Origin: Pseudomonadota bacterium
GTDB lineage: Bacteria; Pseudomonadota; Gammaproteobacteria; Burkholderiales; Burkholderiaceae_C
DNA: 64,000 nucleotides
Assembly (NCBI GenBank): GCA_021845505.1
Contig: JAJZVU010000019.1
Span: forward strand, 1-64,000
Direction of reading: 5' to 3'
The translations under genes were made by a program, and so were the position numbers. The notes under the pieces are model-generated. The model saw only the letters and a program-made list of their open reading frames with translations. It made no database searches and was not told the DNA's origin. Below are positions 57,013 to 64,000 of this stretch, one piece after another. Positions within the stretch are counted from its first letter, which is position 1. Every line of letters begins with the position of its first letter.

Positions 57013-58311
57013 TCAGGCGCCCCGGCGTTCGAGCAGCGCGGCGAAGAATCCGTCGGTGGCGTGCAGGTGGGGAAACAAGCGCAGCCAGGGCCCGGCGGCC
57101 GGCGCCCCGGGAAAGCCCTGGCGCGCCCACCATTCGCCCGCGTCGAGCGCGCCGAACGAAGGATGATCCCGCAGGAAATCCTGCACGACCTGGTCATTCT
57201 CGATATCGAGCAGGCTGCAGGTCGCATACACCAGGCGCCCCCCGGGCTTGAGCAGCGCCGCCGCCTGGCGCAGGATGGCGCGCTGCTGCTGCGCCAGGCG
57301 CTGCACCTGCTGCGCATCGATGCGCCACTTCAGGTCGGGGTTGCGGCGCAGCGTCCCCACGCCGCTGCACGGCGCGTCGACCAGCACGCGGTCGATCTTG
57401 CCCGCCAGGCGCTGCACCCGGTCGTCGCGCTCGCTGCGGATGGCCACCGGGTAGACGTTGGACAGGCCGCTGCGCGCCAGTCGCGGGCGCAGCCTGTCCA
57501 GCCTGGACTGGGACACGTCGAAGGCGTACAGACGCCCGCTGCCCCGCATCATCGCTCCCAGCGCCAGGGTCTTGCCTCCCGCTCCGGCGCAGAAATCCAC
57601 CACCATCTCGCCGCGCCGTGGCGCCAGCAGCAACGCCAGCAACTGGCTGCCTTCGTCCTGCACCTCGACCAGTCCCTGCTCGAAGGCCTTGCTGCGTTGC
57701 AGCGCGGGCTTTCCCTGCACCCTCAGCCCCCAGGGCGACAACGCGGTGGGCGACGCGTCGATACCCTGCTCGCCCAGCAGGGTCCGCGCCTGCTCGCGGT
57801 CGGCCTTCAGCGCGTTGACCCGCAGGTCCAGCGGCGCGGCTTGCAGCAGCGACTGCGCCAGCGAGTCGAAACCACCTTCTCCGAGGAACGGCAGCGACTG
57901 CCGCATGGCCTCGGCGAGCCAGTCGGGAAGGCTGTAACGCAGCGCGGCGGGCAGGTCGGCGGTCGGCTGCGCCAGCGCCTGCCGGCTCCACTCCAGCAGG
58001 CGCGGGCTCAGGCCTCCGGTCGGCCCCGGCGCCTGCCAACCCAGCGCCAGCAGCCGCGACTCGGCGCTGCCCTCGGGAGCCGTCTGCGCCAGGTGGCGCC
58101 ACAACCGCAGGTTGCGCAACACCGCGTACGTCGCCTCGGCGAGCTGGTGGCGGTCGCGCTGGCCCAGCCGCGGATGGGCGCGGAAATAGCGCGACACCAC
58201 GGCATCGGCGGGCGAGTCCAGGCGCAGCACCTGGCGCAGCAATTCGACCCCATGCTCGAGCAGGTGCATGCCGCGCTCCGCCGCGGCACGCGGCCGGGCG
58301 CCGCGGTTCAT
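57013..58311 (-). CDS. RsmB/NOP-family RNA 5-methylcytosine methyltransferase
   Basis: This 432-residue SAM enzyme methylates cytosine C5 in RNA. The N-terminal 150 residues are helical and NusB-like (RQVLRLDSPADAVVSRYFR and GQRDRHQLAEATYAVLRNLR), as in RsmB. The catalytic domain has VVDFCAGAGGKTLALGAMM (motif I), the nucleophile Cys in DAPCSGVGTLRRNPDLKWR and the helper Cys in VYATCSLLDIEN. Burkholderiales often carry a second, fmt-linked rsmB, so 16S C967 is only the likely target. ATG 58311 overlaps the purN stop as ATGA; ATG 58269 is an alternative. Confidence 0.88.
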   Translation of the reverse strand: MNRGARPRAAAERGMHLLEHGVELLRQVLRLDSPADAVVSRYFRAHPRLGQRDRHQLAEATYAVLRNLRLWRHLAQTAPEGSAESRLLALGWQAPGPTGGLSPRLLEWSRQALAQPTADLPAALRYSLPDWLAEAMRQSLPFLGEGGFDSLAQSLLQAAPLDLRVNALKADREQARTLLGEQGIDASPTALSPWGLRVQGKPALQRSKAFEQGLVEVQDEGSQLLALLLAPRRGEMVVDFCAGAGGKTLALGAMMRGSGRLYAFDVSQSRLDRLRPRLARSGLSNVYPVAIRSERDDRVQRLAGKIDRVLVDAPCSGVGTLRRNPDLKWRIDAQQVQRLAQQQRAILRQAAALLKPGGRLVYATCSLLDIENDQVVQDFLRDHPSFGALDAGEWWARQGFPGAPAAGPWLRLFPHLHATDGFFAALLERRGA

Positions 58312-58922
58312 GCCGCGTCCCGCGCGGTGGCCAGCGTGCGCACCCGCCGCCCGGCCAGCCGCAGCCGCCCCTCGAGCAGAGCGCGCACCGCCGGCGGATA
58401 GATGCGGTGCTCCTGCTGCAGCACCCGCGCTGCCAGGCTGGCCTCGGTATCGTCGTCCTGCACCGCGACCACCGCCTGGTCGACAATCGGTCCGGCATCG
58501 ACCTCGGCGCTGACCAGGTGCACGGTGGCGCCGTGCCATTTGACCCCGGCCTCGAGCGCCCGGCGGTGGGTATGCAGTCCGGGAAAAGCCGGCAGCAGCG
58601 AGGGATGCACGTTGATCAACCGGCCCTGGTAGTGGCTGACGAAAGCCTCGCCGAGCACCCGCATGAACCCCGCCAGCACGACGGCGTCGGGCGCATGGCG
58701 GTCGATGCGCCGCGCGAGTTCCTGGTCGTAGGCGTCGCGGCCGGCGTTGCGCTGGGGTTCCAGCACCTCGGTGGCGATGCCCATCTCGGCAGCCAGCCGC
58801 AAGCCGGGCGCCTGGGCGCGATTGCTGATCACCGCGGCGACCCGCGCCGGCCAGCGCTGTTCGACACAGGCGCGGGCGACCGCCTGCATGTTCGACCCCG
58901 TGCCGGAAATCAGGATCACCAT
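58308..58922 (-). CDS. purN: Phosphoribosylglycinamide formyltransferase
   Basis: PurN transfers formyl from 10-formyl-THF to GAR in de novo purine synthesis. The 204 residues start [19 protein letters not shown], whose glycine loop binds GAR phosphate. [12 protein letters not shown] follows, then [17 protein letters not shown] with the catalytic Asn and His, and [12 protein letters not shown] with the catalytic Asp. An ATG at 58943 would add seven residues, but a TACACT box at 58955-58950 would put the transcript start there, so 58922 is preferred. It overlaps the RNA methyltransferase gene by four bases. Confidence 0.94.
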   Translation of the reverse strand: MVILISGTGSNMQAVARACVEQRWPARVAAVISNRAQAPGLRLAAEMGIATEVLEPQRNAGRDAYDQELARRIDRHAPDAVVLAGFMRVLGEAFVSHYQGRLINVHPSLLPAFPGLHTHRRALEAGVKWHGATVHLVSAEVDAGPIVDQAVVAVQDDDTEASLAARVLQQEHRIYPPAVRALLEGRLRLAGRRVRTLATARDAA

Positions 58923-58949
58923 CGACCGCACTTGCTCGCCCATTCCCGA

Positions 58950-58955
58950 AGTGTA
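58950..58955 (-). promoter_or_regulatory. Candidate -10 box for purN-rsmB-like
   Basis: TACACT on the minus strand, 28 bases before ATG 58922 and only 7 before ATG 58943, favouring the downstream start. Confidence 0.35.
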
Positions 58956-59044
58956 ATCGGCCGCCGTGCGCGAGCCCGCGGCGCTGCGGGCGGGCCGCCG
59001 GCCGGATGGCTCGGGCGCGGCGCCTGGCGCGGCGCCGCGCATCG

Positions 59045-59050
59045 GATAAT
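59045..59050 (+). promoter_or_regulatory. Candidate -10 box for nrdR-ribD
   Basis: GATAAT, 28 bases before the nrdR ATG. I found no pair of NrdR boxes around it. Confidence 0.38.
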
Positions 59051-59077
59051 GCGGCTTTCGCGCCGCCGGCACATGCC

Positions 59078-59581
59078 ATGAAATGCCCCTTCTGCCAGCA
59101 TCCGGACACCCAGGTCGTGGAGACCCGCGAGGTCGAGGACGGCACCGCGCTGCGCCGGCGCCGGCGCTGCGCCGGCTGCGACAAGCGCTTCACCACCTAC
59201 GAACGCGCCGAGGTGAGCTTCCCCGCGGTGGTCAAGAAGGACGGGCGGCGGGTCGAGTATTCCCGCCCCAAGCTCGCCGCGTCTCTGGCGCTGGCGCTGC
59301 GCAAGCGCCCGGTGGCCGCCGAGGAAGTCGACGCCGCGATCGGACGCATCGAGCAACGGCTGTTGCAGACGGGAGCGCGGGAGCTCGAGTCGGCTCGCCT
59401 GGGCGAATGGGTCATGGACGAACTCAAGCGCCTCGACGAAGTCGCCTACGTGCGCTTCGCCTCGGTCTATCGCAGCTTCAAGGATCCGGCGCAGTTTGTG
59501 CAGATCCTCGAGGAAATGGCTCGCGGCGGCCAGCCTCGCGCAACGGCCAGGCGACCCGCGCAGGGCAGGCGCAAGCCATGA
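59078..59581 (+). CDS. nrdR: Transcriptional repressor NrdR
   Basis: NrdR represses ribonucleotide reductase genes when dATP is high. The 167 residues open with the zinc ribbon [20 protein letters not shown], whose second Cys pair is in [18 protein letters not shown]. The ATP-cone domain follows ([20 protein letters not shown] onward). A basic tail of about 15 residues ([11 protein letters not shown]) is a normal variation. ATG 59078 was chosen because the zinc ribbon starts at residue 1. The stop overlaps the ribD start as ATGA; nrdR-ribD is a widely conserved pair. No nrd genes are in the window. Confidence 0.96.
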   Translation: MKCPFCQHPDTQVVETREVEDGTALRRRRRCAGCDKRFTTYERAEVSFPAVVKKDGRRVEYSRPKLAASLALALRKRPVAAEEVDAAIGRIEQRLLQTGARELESARLGEWVMDELKRLDEVAYVRFASVYRSFKDPAQFVQILEEMARGGQPRATARRPAQGRRKP

Positions 59582-60711
59582 GCGAGCGCCCGGACGCCGC
59601 GTTCGACCGGCGCATGATGCAGCGCGCGCTCGCGCTGGCCGAGCGCGCGCTGTACCGCACCAGTCCCAACCCGCGGGTGGGCTGCGTGCTGGTACGCGAC
59701 GGCCAGGTGCTGGGCGAAGGCGCGACCGAGGAAGCAGGACGGCGGCATGCCGAAATCGTCGCCCTCGACCAGGCAGGGCGCCGCGGCCTGGACGCGCGCG
59801 GCGCCACCGCCTACGTCAGCCTCGAACCCTGTTCCCATCACGGCCGCACCCCGCCTTGCGCCGACGCGTTGATCGCCGCCGGGGTGGCCAGGGTGGTGGC
59901 CGCGGCGCGCGACCCCCATCCGCTGGTCGACGGCGGCGGGCTGGCACGGCTGCGCGCGGCCGGGGTGCGCTGCGACTGCGGCCTGCTGGAAGAGCAGTCG
60001 CGCGAACTCAACCCCGGGTTCTTTTCCCGCATCGAACGCGCACGCCCGTGGCTGCGGCTGAAGGTGGCGGCCTCGCTGGACGGAATCACCGCGCTGCCCA
60101 ACGGGGCCAGCCAATGGATCACCGGCCCGGCCGCGCGGGTGGACGCCCATCACTGGCGCGCGCGCGCCTGCGCGGTGCTGACCGGCATGGGCACCGTGCG
60201 CGACGACGATCCGCGACTGGACGTGCGCCATGTCGCGACGCCGCGCCAGCCCTGGTGCGTGGTGGTCGACAGCCGACTCGAGCTGTCGCCGCAGGCGCGG
60301 GTCATGCACCATGCCCGCGCCGGCCGGCTGCTGGTCGCGCATGCGCTCGACCCGGCGCAGGCGGCGCGCCGCGGCGCGCCGTTGGTCGATGGCGGGGCGC
60401 AACTGCTCGCCGTGCCGGCCGATCCGCACAAGCCGGGCAAGCTCGACCTGCTCGCGCTGCTGCGGCTGCTGGCGCAGCGCCAGCTGGGGGAAATCCACGT
60501 GGAGGCCGGAGCGCGGCTGAATGCCTCGCTGCTGGGCGCCGGCCTGGTCGACGAATGGCTGCTGTACCAGGCGCCGCTGCTGCTCGGGCAAGGCGCCGGA
60601 ATCGCTCCGTTCGGGCCGCTGCAGGACGTTGCGCAAGGGCTGCGGCTGCACCGCGCGCGAGTCGACGCCATCGGCCCGGACCTGCGCTGGACCGCGCGCC
60701 TGGCGCCCTGA
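59578..60711 (+). CDS. ribD: Bifunctional riboflavin deaminase/reductase RibD
   Basis: RibD deaminates and then reduces the pyrimidine intermediate in riboflavin synthesis. The 377 residues have the deaminase domain first: the zinc site is HAEIVAL (about residue 60), then [16 protein letters not shown] with the two zinc Cys. The NADPH-dependent reductase domain follows ([20 protein letters not shown], later [15 protein letters not shown]). The catalytic Glu lies in HAE. In most Burkholderiales ribE (riboflavin synthase) follows; here the stop is followed by a tandem duplication and convergent nusB, so ribE must be elsewhere. Confidence 0.95.
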   Translation: MSERPDAAFDRRMMQRALALAERALYRTSPNPRVGCVLVRDGQVLGEGATEEAGRRHAEIVALDQAGRRGLDARGATAYVSLEPCSHHGRTPPCADALIAAGVARVVAAARDPHPLVDGGGLARLRAAGVRCDCGLLEEQSRELNPGFFSRIERARPWLRLKVAASLDGITALPNGASQWITGPAARVDAHHWRARACAVLTGMGTVRDDDPRLDVRHVATPRQPWCVVVDSRLELSPQARVMHHARAGRLLVAHALDPAQAARRGAPLVDGGAQLLAVPADPHKPGKLDLLALLRLLAQRQLGEIHVEAGARLNASLLGAGLVDEWLLYQAPLLLGQGAGIAPFGPLQDVAQGLRLHRARVDAIGPDLRWTARLAP

Positions 60712-60741
60712 GACTGCACGCTGAGACTGCACGCTGAGGCG
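60709..60741. repeat. 13-bp tandem duplication starting at the ribD stop codon
   Basis: TGAGACTGCACGC (60709-60721) is repeated at 60722-60734 and followed by TGAGGCGG. The first copy includes the ribD stop itself, so the array duplicates the stop region, much like the 22-bp array at 35189-35290. Confidence 0.8.
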
Positions 60742-60788
60742 GCCCCCTGCCGCAGCCCCCCTGAGGCGCGGCGCCGGCCGGCGCGCCT

Positions 60789-61361
60789 TCAGCCGGGGCC
60801 GGGGCCGCGGCGGCTTCGCGCGGCGGGCCGGCTGGAGCGCGGCTTGATGCTCACGGGCACCGCCGCGGCCGGGTTGGGCTGCGGCGCGCGCGTGCGCTGA
60901 GTCGGGCGCTGCGCCGCGTCGCGCGGACCGGTCTCGGCGCTGCGCAGTTGCAGCGCCAGGCGATCGAGAACGCCGTTGACGTACTTGAAGCCGTCGGTTC
61001 CGCCGTAGGACTTGGCCAGGTCGACCGCTTCGTTGATGATCACCTTGTACGGCACCTCGGGCAGGAAGCGCATTTCATACGCTCCGAGCAGCAGCAACGC
61101 GTGCTCGACCGGCGAAAGCTCGCGGCTGGGACGGTCGAGCAGCGGCTGCAGCGCCTCGTCGAGGGCCGCGGCCTCGCGTATGCAGCCGTGGAGCAGCGAC
61201 CCGAACAGTTCCCGGTCGAGCTTGATGGTGGGATAGCGCTCGTCGAGGAAGGCCTCGATGGCGCCGGCGTCGCTGCCGGCGAGCAACCACTCGAACAAAC
61301 CCTGCAGGGCCAGTTCGCGCGCCTTGCGGCGCGCGCTCTTGGCCGGGGTGGCAGCAGTCAT
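60789..61361 (-). CDS. nusB: Transcription antitermination factor NusB
   Basis: NusB binds boxA RNA with S10 in rRNA antitermination. The all-helical domain spans residues 8-145 (ARRKARELALQGLFEWLLAG at the start). The block EMRFLPEVPYKVIINEAVDL and the closing GTDGFKYVNGVLDRLA follow in the usual order. The 190-residue length is about 45 beyond the usual, because of an Arg/Pro/Ala-rich tail (RPTQRTRAPQPNPAAAVPV and on) that might add RNA contacts. A strong GAGGAGGG precedes ATG 61361. It follows ribH by 22 bases. Confidence 0.95.
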   Translation of the reverse strand: MTAATPAKSARRKARELALQGLFEWLLAGSDAGAIEAFLDERYPTIKLDRELFGSLLHGCIREAAALDEALQPLLDRPSRELSPVEHALLLLGAYEMRFLPEVPYKVIINEAVDLAKSYGGTDGFKYVNGVLDRLALQLRSAETGPRDAAQRPTQRTRAPQPNPAAAVPVSIKPRSSRPAARSRRGPGPG

Positions 61362-61383
61362 CGCAGAACCCTCCTCGCCCGTC

Positions 61384-61857
61384 TCAGACACCGCGCCGCG
61401 CGCCCAGCGCACGCGCCAGCCGGGCCATTTCCACCGCGACCCGGGCGCATTCGGCGCCCTTGTCGATGCGCTGCAGGGCCTGCTGCCGATCCTCGACCGT
61501 GAGGATGCCGTTGGCCACCGCGATGCCATGGCGCAGCGCCACCTGCTGCACTCCGGCCGCCGAGGTGTCGCACACCAGCTCGAAGTGGTAGGTTTCGCCG
61601 CGGATCACGCAGCCCAGCGCGACCAGCGCGTCGCAGGACCCGTCGCGCGCCAGCCACTCCAAGGCCTGGGGCAATTCCAGCGCGCCGGGCACGCTGAGCA
61701 GCCGCGGCGGCTCGGCGCCGAGCGCGCGCAACTGCTCCACGCACGCGGCGGCCAGTTGTTCGGTGATGTCGATGTTGAAGCGGGCCTGCACGATCGCCAC
61801 GCGCAACCCCTTGCCGTCGAGCATCGCGGGATCGTCCCGCCGTTGTGAATCGTGCAT
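61384..61857 (-). CDS. ribH: 6,7-dimethyl-8-ribityllumazine synthase
   Basis: RibH condenses the ribityl-pyrimidine with dihydroxybutanone phosphate to lumazine, the penultimate step to riboflavin. The 157 residues contain VAIVQARFNIDITEQL near residue 20, LLSVPGALELPQALEWL, and the GCVIRGETYHFELVC substrate region. The catalytic-area His lies in GETYHFE, and VANGILTVEDRQQAL follows. ATG 61857 begins nine bases after the ribB(X) stop; an internal ATG 11 codons later is an alternative. It is the second gene of the ribB-ribH-nusB operon. Confidence 0.96.
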   Translation of the reverse strand: MHDSQRRDDPAMLDGKGLRVAIVQARFNIDITEQLAAACVEQLRALGAEPPRLLSVPGALELPQALEWLARDGSCDALVALGCVIRGETYHFELVCDTSAAGVQQVALRHGIAVANGILTVEDRQQALQRIDKGAECARVAVEMARLARALGARRGV

Positions 61858-61866
61858 CTCGCCGCC

Positions 61867-63012
61867 TCAGCCGTCGTGCCCGGAAGCACACGCCAGCGCC
61901 TGCGCGCCCGGCTGCGGCGGCGGCTCGAAGCCGTCGACCTCCAGCCCGAAGCCGGCCATGCTGGGCATCCTGCGCGGCGCGGCCAGCAGGCGCATGCGCC
62001 GCACCCCGACGTCGCGCAGGATCTGCGCGCCGATTCCGTAGTTGCGCAGCGCCGCGGCGCCGGCGCGGATCCGCTCGCGGGCCGGTGCCGCGTCGAAGTG
62101 CTGCGCGACCGCATCGGCCGCCTCGCCGACGTTGAGCAGCACGACGACACCGCAGCCGGCCTCGCCGATGCGCTCGAGCGCCTGCTGCACGCTCCAGCTG
62201 TGGCGGGTGGACTGCCGGTCGAGCACGTCGAGCACCGACAGCGGTTCGTGCACCCGCACCAGCACCGGCTGCTCGCTGCCTTGCGGGCGGCCCTTGACCA
62301 GCGCCAGATGCACCCCGCCGCCCGCGCGGTCGCGATACAGCAGCGCCTGCACCTGCCCGGCAGCGGTCAGCATGTCGCGCTGCTGCGCGCGCTCGATCAG
62401 GCTTTCGTGACGACTGCGGTATTCGATCAGGTCGGCGATCGCGCCGATCTTCAGGCCGTGCCGGCGGGCGAACAGCTCCAGGTCGGGCAGCCTGGCCATC
62501 GTGCCGTCCTCGTTCATGATCTCGCAGATCACGGCCGCCGGCTCCAGCCCGGCCAGCTGCGCCAGGTCGCAACCGGCCTCGGTATGGCCGGCCCGCATCA
62601 GCACGCCGCCGTCCTGCGCCATCAACGGAAACACGTGGCCGGGCTGCACGATGTCCTCGGCACGGGCGTTGCGCGCGACCGCGACCTCGACGGTGTGCGC
62701 GCGGTCGGCAGCCGAAATGCCGGTGCTGACCCCTTCGGCCGCCTCGATGGACACGGTGAACGCGGTGCCGTGGGCCGAGCCGTTGTTGCGCACCATGGGC
62801 CGCAGCCCCAGGCGTTCGCAGCGCGCGCGGGTGAGCGCCAGGCAGATGAGGCCGCGGCCGTGGGTGGCCATGAAATTGATCGACTCGGCCGACACGTGCT
62901 CGGCGGCCAGAACGAGGTCGCCCTCGTTTTCGCGGTCCTCCTCGTCGACCAGCACGACCATGCGACCGGCACGCATTTCGTCGACGATTTCCGAGATGGG
63001 GCAAATGGGCAT
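61867..63012 (-). CDS. ribB: 3,4-dihydroxy-2-butanone-4-phosphate synthase fused to a degenerate GTP cyclohydrolase II domain (RibBX)
   Basis: The N-terminal 205 residues are an intact RibB: the metal/substrate loop is VDEEDRENEGDLVLAAEHV, followed by FMATHGRGLICLAL and MRAGHTEAGCDLAQLAGL. The C-terminal 175 residues align with GTP cyclohydrolase II in outline (VLVRVHEPLSVLDVLDRQ) but lack the three zinc Cys of the CRxxSECLTxDxxxSLRCDCG region. The last helices are reduced. Such RibBX hybrids are known in proteobacteria and keep only RibB activity, so a separate RibA is needed. TACAAT lies 39 bases upstream. I saw no FMN riboswitch in the leader. 381 residues. Confidence 0.92.
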   Translation of the reverse strand: MPICPISEIVDEMRAGRMVVLVDEEDRENEGDLVLAAEHVSAESINFMATHGRGLICLALTRARCERLGLRPMVRNNGSAHGTAFTVSIEAAEGVSTGISAADRAHTVEVAVARNARAEDIVQPGHVFPLMAQDGGVLMRAGHTEAGCDLAQLAGLEPAAVICEIMNEDGTMARLPDLELFARRHGLKIGAIADLIEYRSRHESLIERAQQRDMLTAAGQVQALLYRDRAGGGVHLALVKGRPQGSEQPVLVRVHEPLSVLDVLDRQSTRHSWSVQQALERIGEAGCGVVVLLNVGEAADAVAQHFDAAPARERIRAGAAALRNYGIGAQILRDVGVRRMRLLAAPRRMPSMAGFGLEVDGFEPPPQPGAQALACASGHDG

Positions 63013-63050
63013 GGGTGGGAGGCCGCTGGGCCGACACAGGCAGACCCGCC

Positions 63051-63056
63051 ATTGTA
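63051..63056 (-). promoter_or_regulatory. Candidate -10 box for ribB-ribH-nusB
   Basis: TACAAT on the minus strand, 39 bases before the ribB ATG. The short leader rules out a full FMN riboswitch downstream of it. Confidence 0.4.
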
Positions 63057-63119
63057 GAAGGGCGCGCTGCGCGGCGTCGCCGCGAACGCTGCCGGGCTGC
63101 AAGCGCGCCGCGCCTGTCC

Positions 63120-63125
63120 GACAAT
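63120..63125 (+). promoter_or_regulatory. Candidate -10 box for the monooxygenase-fold gene
   Basis: GACAAT, 62 bases before ATG 63187. Confidence 0.3.
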
Positions 63126-63186
63126 GCAGCGAGGCCGGCCTGGCGGCGCGGCCCCACCCTGGCCCTTTCAGACAACGAGAACCCCG

Positions 63187-63492
63187 ATGATCCTCGAACT
63201 TGCCGACATCCAGATCCAGCCTGGCCGCGAGGCCGAATTCGACGCCGCGATCCAGCGCGGCGTGACCCAGATCATCGCCCAGGCCGAGGGTTTCCTCGGA
63301 TGGCGGGTGCACAAGGGCATCGACAACCCCCAGCGCTATCTGCTGCAGATCCATTGGCGCAGCGTCGAGGACCATATGGAAGGATTTCGCAAGTCGGCCG
63401 ACTACGCCCGCTGGCGCGAAATCGTCGGACCGTTTTTCGCGCGGCCGCCGCAGGTCGAGCACTTCGACCTGCTGGGCGCTTCCGCGGGCTGA
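63187..63492 (+). CDS. Antibiotic biosynthesis monooxygenase (ABM)-fold protein
   Basis: This 101-residue protein has the dimeric alpha-beta barrel pattern of ABM/YgiN-like proteins. MILELADIQIQPGREAEFDA is the first strand and helix, GFLGWRVHKGIDNPQRYLLQ the central strands, and HWRSVEDHMEGFRKSADYARW the helix with the conserved HM/FR pair. Members include small quinone or heme-related oxygenases without cofactor, and many have no known substrate; none can be named here. It is a lone gene between the ribB promoter and the sigma factor. Confidence 0.88.
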   Translation: MILELADIQIQPGREAEFDAAIQRGVTQIIAQAEGFLGWRVHKGIDNPQRYLLQIHWRSVEDHMEGFRKSADYARWREIVGPFFARPPQVEHFDLLGASAG

Positions 63493-63497
63493 GGCCC

Positions 63498-63533
63498 GGC
63501 CATGCCCACGCCTGCGGCGGGGGCATAATGGCC
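63498..63533 (+). terminator. Imperfect hairpin after the ABM-fold gene
   Basis: GGCCATGCCC (63498-63507) pairs with GGGC and ATGGCC (63521-63533) with a three-base bulge. It begins six bases after the stop. Its right arm overlaps the -10 box of the following sigma gene. Confidence 0.33.
63524..63529 (+). promoter_or_regulatory. Candidate -10 box for the sigma factor gene
   Basis: CATAAT, 44 bases before the GTG start at 63573. Confidence 0.35.
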
Positions 63534-63572
63534 GGCTGACTCCGCTCCCGCCCTGCCCGCAGGGCCCAGCTT

Positions 63573-64000
63573 GTGGCCTCCGAACAGGAACTTTCGGTCT
63601 TTTTGCGCAGCGTGCAGAACAGGGCTTTCAAACGCGCCCAGTTCGCCACCCAGAACCCGGATTCGGCGCTGGACATCGTCCAGGACTCGATGATCCGGCT
63701 TGCCGAAAAGTATGGCGCTCGCGACCCTTCCGAGTGGCCGATGCTGTTCCAGCGGATCCTCACCAACGCGATCCTGGACTGGCACCGGCGCCAGAAGGTG
63801 CGCGCCGGCTGGATGAGCAATATGTCGGATTTCAGCACCGGAGACGACGATCCGGAAGTCGGCTTCGACCTGCTGGAAACCCTCGACGTACGCGAGTCGT
63901 CGGCGCTTGGCGAAGGTTCGGACCGCCAGCTCGAGCGCATCCAGACGCTGGCGATCCTCGAGGCGGAGATCTCCCGGCTTCCCGAGCGTCAACGCGAGGC
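63573..64000 (+). CDS. RNA polymerase sigma factor, ECF-like, truncated by the window end
   Basis: From GTG 63573 the frame is open to the window edge (142 codons). It begins VASEQELSVFLRSVQNRAFK, then ALDIVQDSMIRLAEKYG, which is sigma-70 region 2.1-2.2. LFQRILTNAILDWHRRQKVR is region 2.4, and an acidic linker runs to LEAEISRLPERQRE, the beginning of region 4. The GTG is inferred because homologues start MASEQEL. In Burkholderiales this sigma factor usually precedes DUF3619 and DUF3106 genes, which would lie beyond the window. Its regulon is not known to me. Confidence 0.85.
   Translation, partial: MASEQELSVFLRSVQNRAFKRAQFATQNPDSALDIVQDSMIRLAEKYGARDPSEWPMLFQRILTNAILDWHRRQKVRAGWMSNMSDFSTGDDDPEVGFDLLETLDVRESSALGEGSDRQLERIQTLAILEAEISRLPERQRE

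Noticed and set aside
63013-63186. FMN riboswitch upstream of ribB
   Set aside because: None of the conserved RFN segments are visible, and the predicted leader is only about 30 bases.

Overview
This window looks like core chromosome of a high-GC betaproteobacterium, most likely order Burkholderiales. The base composition is strongly G+C-biased with long mirror reading frames. The gene blocks rsfS-rlmH-maf-rng, lplT/alr-radA, ilvE-(CHCC zinc finger)-waaF, dapA-bamC, nrdR-ribD and ribB-ribH-nusB are arranged as in that order. I cannot name a genus. I saw no IS element, prophage, CRISPR array, rRNA or tRNA.

Layout. 1-4.9 kb: translation and RNA maintenance (rsfS tail, rlmH, maf, rng), with an ABC-F gene (uup) inserted in the opposite direction. 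4.9-7.4 kb: ketone-body CoA transferase scoAB with a divergent LysR regulator around a short AT-rich promoter. 7.4-8.4 kb: the heat-shock sigma factor rpoH, whose promoter carries a perfect CIRCE operator and whose predicted leader contains a hairpin pairing part of the Shine-Dalgarno. 8.5-12.2 kb: an MdtD-like exporter and katG. 12.3-15.1 kb: ftsY, rsmD, coaD and a ferredoxin. 15.2-16.7 kb: an unrecognised secreted protein plus a 379-bp empty stretch. 16.7-19.8 kb: a minus-strand run of rhodanese, grxC, secB, gpsA and pth. 19.9-23.1 kb: gpmA, ctpA and a MoeB/ThiF-like E1 enzyme.

23-33.5 kb: a five-gene efflux operon, mdtA-mdtB-mdtC-nodT-MFS, joined by four-base overlaps at two junctions. 33.7-39 kb: corrinoid adenosyltransferase, a PaaY-like hexapeptide protein, glutathione peroxidase, and a lplT-tlpA-eamA operon. 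39.1-47.3 kb: alr-radA, a SbmA/BacA-like ABC transporter, ilvE-zinc finger-waaF, and a DEAD-box helicase. 47.6-52.5 kb: ridA and parE-parC. The parE leader holds a cluster of DnaA-box sequences. 52.8-59 kb: a methyltransferase, dapA-bamC, a fatty-acid desaturase and purN-rsmB-like. 59-64 kb: nrdR-ribD facing ribB(X)-ribH-nusB, a monooxygenase-fold protein, and the start of a sigma factor that runs off the window.

The genes are almost all housekeeping. The main novelty is in control regions: rpoH (CIRCE plus candidate thermosensor hairpin), parE (DnaA boxes), the alr/lplT divergent promoter (24-bp perfect palindrome), and short tandem duplications just after several stop codons. A recurring -10 box (TACAAT, CACAAT, TATGCT, TACGCT and similar) lies upstream of nearly every transcription unit. 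It helps choose start codons.
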